Assembly (NCBI RefSeq): GCF_001552555.1
Contig: NZ_BCRK01000012.1
Location: 1 to 61,722 of the forward strand
Direction of reading: 5' to 3'
From: Nocardiopsis trehalosi NBRC 14201
GTDB lineage: Bacteria > Actinomycetota > Actinomycetes > Streptosporangiales > Streptosporangiaceae
DNA length: 61,722 bases
Shown: one piece after another, positions 59,374 through 61,722 of the stretch
Position numbering within the stretch: position 1 is the stretch's first letter
Layout of the letters: each line of letters opens with the position of its first letter
Made by a program: the position numbers and the translations under genes
The notes under the pieces: model-generated
What the model was told of the DNA's origin: nothing
What the model saw: the letters and a program-made list of their open reading frames with translations, nothing else
Databases searched by the model: none

Positions 59374-60966
59374 TCAGCGGCCGCCGAAGCCGATGCGGGC
59401 CAGCGGCTCCACCAGTTCGCGCTCCTCATAGGACAGGTGGGAGAGCAGGGTGTCGGTGAGCAGGTCGACCGCCCGCTGCACGTCCGGCAGCCGCGCAGGG
59501 TCGCCCACCAGGGCGACCAGGGCCCGGTCGACGCGCTCCAGGACCTCGGCGATGGCCTCGTGCTCCTCCTGCAGCCGGTCCACCACGGGCGCCAGCCGGG
59601 GGTCGGCCCGCCGCAGGCGCGGGAACACGGCCCGGTCCTCCAGCGTGTGGTGGGTGGTGACGACCCGGCAGTAGCTCTCGCAGTAGGTGCCCAGCGTCCA
59701 GTTGTTCTGCCGCAGCGTCATGGTGGCGATCAGGTCGCGGGCCGCCCCGGCGCCCACGGAGCCCTCCGCGACCTGCCGGACGAGGTCGCGCAACTGCTCC
59801 AGTTCGGTGCGCAGGTGGTCGTGGACGTCGACGAGGTGCCGGCCGCCCGCGCGGTCGGCGTCGGTGTAGGAGCGGTCGGGGTCGGGCGCGGGTCCGACCG
59901 GGCGGGTCGACTCGTCCCACACCGCCTCGTCGCTGAACCGCTCGGCCGGCGGCGGGGTGGCGCGCACCCCGAGCGACGCGGGCGGCCCCCCGGCGGCGTC
60001 CGCGTCCACGGCGGCCGCCGCGCCGACCGGGGGAGCGGGCGCGGCGGAGGGCGCCGCAGGGGCGCCGGAGGCGGCGGACCGCCGCTCGGACGCGACCAGC
60101 TCGCGCACGGCGGGGGCGACCTCCTCGGCGAACCGGGCCAGGTCGGCGGGCGCCGAGGCCTCGGCCATCAGCACGATGTCGCTGATGCCCTCGGTGAGCG
60201 CGAGTTCGGCCAGCTGCTCCACCCACACCTTCGGCGGGCCCTGGAGGAACCCGCCGCCGGTGCCCGTGAACGAGCCGACCACGTTGTAGACCCGGCGCAC
60301 CTCCGCCGGGTCGCGGCCGGCGGCGCGCGCCGCCTCGTCGATCACCGCGCCCATGGCGGCCAGCTCCTCCGGCGGGGCGTAGGGGGAGCTGGGCACCCAG
60401 CCGTCGGCCAGGCGGCCGGTCAGCCGGAGCATGCGCGGCTTGTAGGCGCCCAACCAGATGCCCATGTCGTGGACCGGGAACGGGCCGGGCTTGGCGCCGT
60501 CGAGCCGGTAGTGCGTGCCGCCGGTCCGGGCGCCCCGGCCCGGGGTCCACAGGGCGCGGATGACGCCGATGGCCTCCTCCAGGGCGTCGACCGCCTCCTT
60601 GGGGGTGCGGCGGGGGCCGCCGTTGGCGGCGATCGCGTCCCAGAAGGCGCCGGAGCCCAGCGCCAGTTCGGCGCGGCCCCCGCTGAGGATGTCCAGGCTC
60701 GCCGCGCTGCGGGCCAGGACGGCGGGCGGGCGCAGGGGGAGGTTGGCGACGTTGGGGAACAGCCGGACGCGCTCGGTGGCGGCCGCGATGAACGACAGCA
60801 GGGTCCAGGTGTCGAGGAACCGGGACTGGTAGGGGTGGTCCTGGACGCTCACATGGTCCAGGCCGAGCCGGTCGGCGAGCCGGGCCAGCTCCACCACGGC
60901 GTCGGCGTCGCCGGCGTCGGGGGTGAGGAAGGTTCCGAACCGCAGGTCGTGGCCGTAGTCGGGCAT
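59374..60966 (-). CDS. LLM-class (luciferase-like, F420-type) oxidoreductase fused to hemerythrin
   Basis: A 530-residue two-domain protein. Residues ~1-300 are a luciferase-like TIM-barrel oxidoreductase of the F420/flavin class (LRFGTFLTPDAGDADAVVEL, VSVQDHPYQSRFLDTWTLL, GGRAELALGSGAFWDAIAAN, GIWLGAYKPRMLRLTGRLAD). A Pro/Ala linker (~305-385) follows. Residues ~385-525 form a hemerythrin diiron domain (VDVHDHLRTELEQL, TTHHTLEDRAVFPRL, LQEEHEAIAEVL, HLSYEERELVEPL). ATG at 60966 with GGAGGACC 5-6 bases upstream. Divergent from a MarR regulator, which probably controls it. Likely redox sensing or detoxification (inference). Confidence 0.9.
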   Translation of the reverse strand: MPDYGHDLRFGTFLTPDAGDADAVVELARLADRLGLDHVSVQDHPYQSRFLDTWTLLSFIAAATERVRLFPNVANLPLRPPAVLARSAASLDILSGGRAELALGSGAFWDAIAANGGPRRTPKEAVDALEEAIGVIRALWTPGRGARTGGTHYRLDGAKPGPFPVHDMGIWLGAYKPRMLRLTGRLADGWVPSSPYAPPEELAAMGAVIDEAARAAGRDPAEVRRVYNVVGSFTGTGGGFLQGPPKVWVEQLAELALTEGISDIVLMAEASAPADLARFAEEVAPAVRELVASERRSAASGAPAAPSAAPAPPVGAAAAVDADAAGGPPASLGVRATPPPAERFSDEAVWDESTRPVGPAPDPDRSYTDADRAGGRHLVDVHDHLRTELEQLRDLVRQVAEGSVGAGAARDLIATMTLRQNNWTLGTYCESYCRVVTTHHTLEDRAVFPRLRRADPRLAPVVDRLQEEHEAIAEVLERVDRALVALVGDPARLPDVQRAVDLLTDTLLSHLSYEERELVEPLARIGFGGR

Positions 60967-61074
60967 GGCGGTCCTCCGCGCGGGGATGATGTGGAGAAGT
61001 AGATCGTCAGAATCATAGAACGTATGCGGGACCTACTGTATGCCCGGCCGCACGTACGGACGTAGTCTGGGTGC
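60967..61074. promoter_or_regulatory. Divergent promoter region of the LLM-hemerythrin and marR genes
   Basis: An AT-rich 108-base island. Leftward: -10 TATGAT (61017-61012) with a weak -35 TACAGT 17 bp away. Rightward: -10 TAGTCT (61063-61068) lies just 6 bases before the marR ATG, which fits a leaderless mRNA. Short inverted arms CATA/TATG overlap the leftward -10 and may be part of a MarR operator. Confidence 0.5.
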
Positions 61075-61710
61075 ATGCCTGCTGCGTCCCGCCCCGTCGG
61101 CACCCGCCCCGCCGACCCTCCGCCCGCCACCGGCCCGGGCGGCGCGCCCGCCCCGGGCGCCGGCCCCGGGCTGGAGAACGACCTGGGGTGGACCCTCGGG
61201 GTCGTCTTCCGTGCCTACGTGAAGCTCGCGGCCGACGCCGTCGCGGACGTCCCCGGCGGCCCCCGGGGCCGCCAGGTCCTCGCGGCCACGGCCCGCGAGG
61301 CGCCCGGAACGCAGCGGGCGCTCGCCCGCCGGCTCGGCGTCGACCGCACCGCGATGACCTACCTCATCGACGACCTGGCGGCGGCCGGGCTCGTGGAGCG
61401 CCGCCCCGACCCCGACGACCGCCGCAACCGCCGGGTCGTCGCCACCGACGACGGCCGCCGCGCCCTCGCCGCCGCCGACCGGCGGCTGACCCGGGTCGAG
61501 GAGCACCTGCTCGCCGGCCTCGCCCCCGGCGACGCCGCCGCCCTGCGCGGGCTGCTCGGCCGGCTCGCCCGGCACGTCGACGCCGCCGACCCGGTCGCCG
61601 ACGCCTGCCAGGCGGTGGGGGACATCGCGGAGCACGAGGCGGCCACCCGCCCCGGGGGACCGGGCGCACGCGCCACGGCACGCCGCGCGGACGGCGCTGA
61701 GCGCACCTAG
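61075..61710 (+). CDS. MarR-family transcriptional regulator
   Basis: A 211-residue regulator. A Pro/Gly-rich N-terminal extension (~1-35) precedes the winged helix: RQVLAATAREAPGTQRALAR, then LGVDRTAMTYLIDDLAAAGL and the wing VERRPDPDDRRNRRVVATDD. The C-terminal helices (~125-175) serve dimerisation, and a disordered tail ends the protein. No ribosome binding site precedes the ATG at 61075, and a -10-like hexamer sits 6 bases upstream, suggesting a leaderless transcript. Divergent from the LLM-hemerythrin gene, its probable target. Confidence 0.9.
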   Translation: MPAASRPVGTRPADPPPATGPGGAPAPGAGPGLENDLGWTLGVVFRAYVKLAADAVADVPGGPRGRQVLAATAREAPGTQRALARRLGVDRTAMTYLIDDLAAAGLVERRPDPDDRRNRRVVATDDGRRALAAADRRLTRVEEHLLAGLAPGDAAALRGLLGRLARHVDAADPVADACQAVGDIAEHEAATRPGGPGARATARRADGAERT

Positions 61711-61722
61711 GTCGCGTTTTTT

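Overview
The window is very GC-rich DNA with dense, strand-alternating operons, frequent GTG starts and ATGA/GTGA stop-start overlaps. It is typical of an actinobacterium. A CBM2-containing GH48 cellulase under perfect 14-bp CelR boxes, F420-type enzymes, FasR-fabDH-acpP-fabF and a DUF3052/AhpE pair all suggest a cellulolytic Nocardiopsaceae-like organism (Nocardiopsis, Streptomonospora or Thermobifida relatives). Assignment to that family is inference.

Layout. 0-5 kb: a large protein of unknown function, an SGNH hydrolase and a degenerate EAL-CBS protein. 5-10 kb: the housekeeping fatty-acid operon fabD-fabH-acpP-fabF, divergent from its FasR-type regulator. 10-16 kb: a small membrane protein, then a GntR repressor divergent from an NRAMP-like transporter and the three 5-oxoprolinase subunits pxpA, pxpB and pxpC. 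16-20 kb: a secreted GH48 exocellulase with three upstream CelR operators, then a DUF1445 gene that elsewhere lies next to pxp genes. 20-25 kb: a PhoD phosphatase, a YjbQ protein with a duplicated leader, DUF3052, a 1-Cys peroxiredoxin and tRNA-Val(TAC).

25-32 kb is a low-coding-density accessory stretch after the tRNA. It holds small lipoproteins, a Cys-rich protein, a membrane-anchored protein, a helix-turn-helix protein, an unusual nitroreductase-hemerythrin fusion and an Spo0M protein, with gene-free gaps of 0.9 and 1.5 kb.

32-45 kb looks like a galactomannan-oligosaccharide locus: beta-mannosidase, alpha-galactosidase, a five-gene Opp/Dpp-type ABC importer and a ROK regulator. The beta-mannosidase operon ends in a LacI-like protein without its DNA-binding domain. 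The promoters of the mannosidase and importer operons share a 30-bp box (25/30 identical) that merges -35, -10 and operator.

45-56 kb is a second sugar locus. Two (alpha/alpha)6-barrel-type glycoside hydrolases, a TIM-barrel isomerase and a medium-chain dehydrogenase lie on one strand. A CUT1-type importer without its own ATPase, a second ROK regulator and a Gfo/Idh/MocA dehydrogenase lie on the other. The enzyme set suggests an oxidative glycoside route with an unknown substrate, and it is the best candidate for undescribed biology here.

56-61.7 kb: a DEAD-box RNA helicase behind a long leader, a possible orphan transcript ending in a strong terminator, a luciferase-like (LLM) oxidoreductase fused to hemerythrin, and a divergent MarR regulator that may be leaderless. 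Two unrelated flavin/F420-type enzymes fused to closely similar hemerythrin domains within 30 kb is a notable coincidence.
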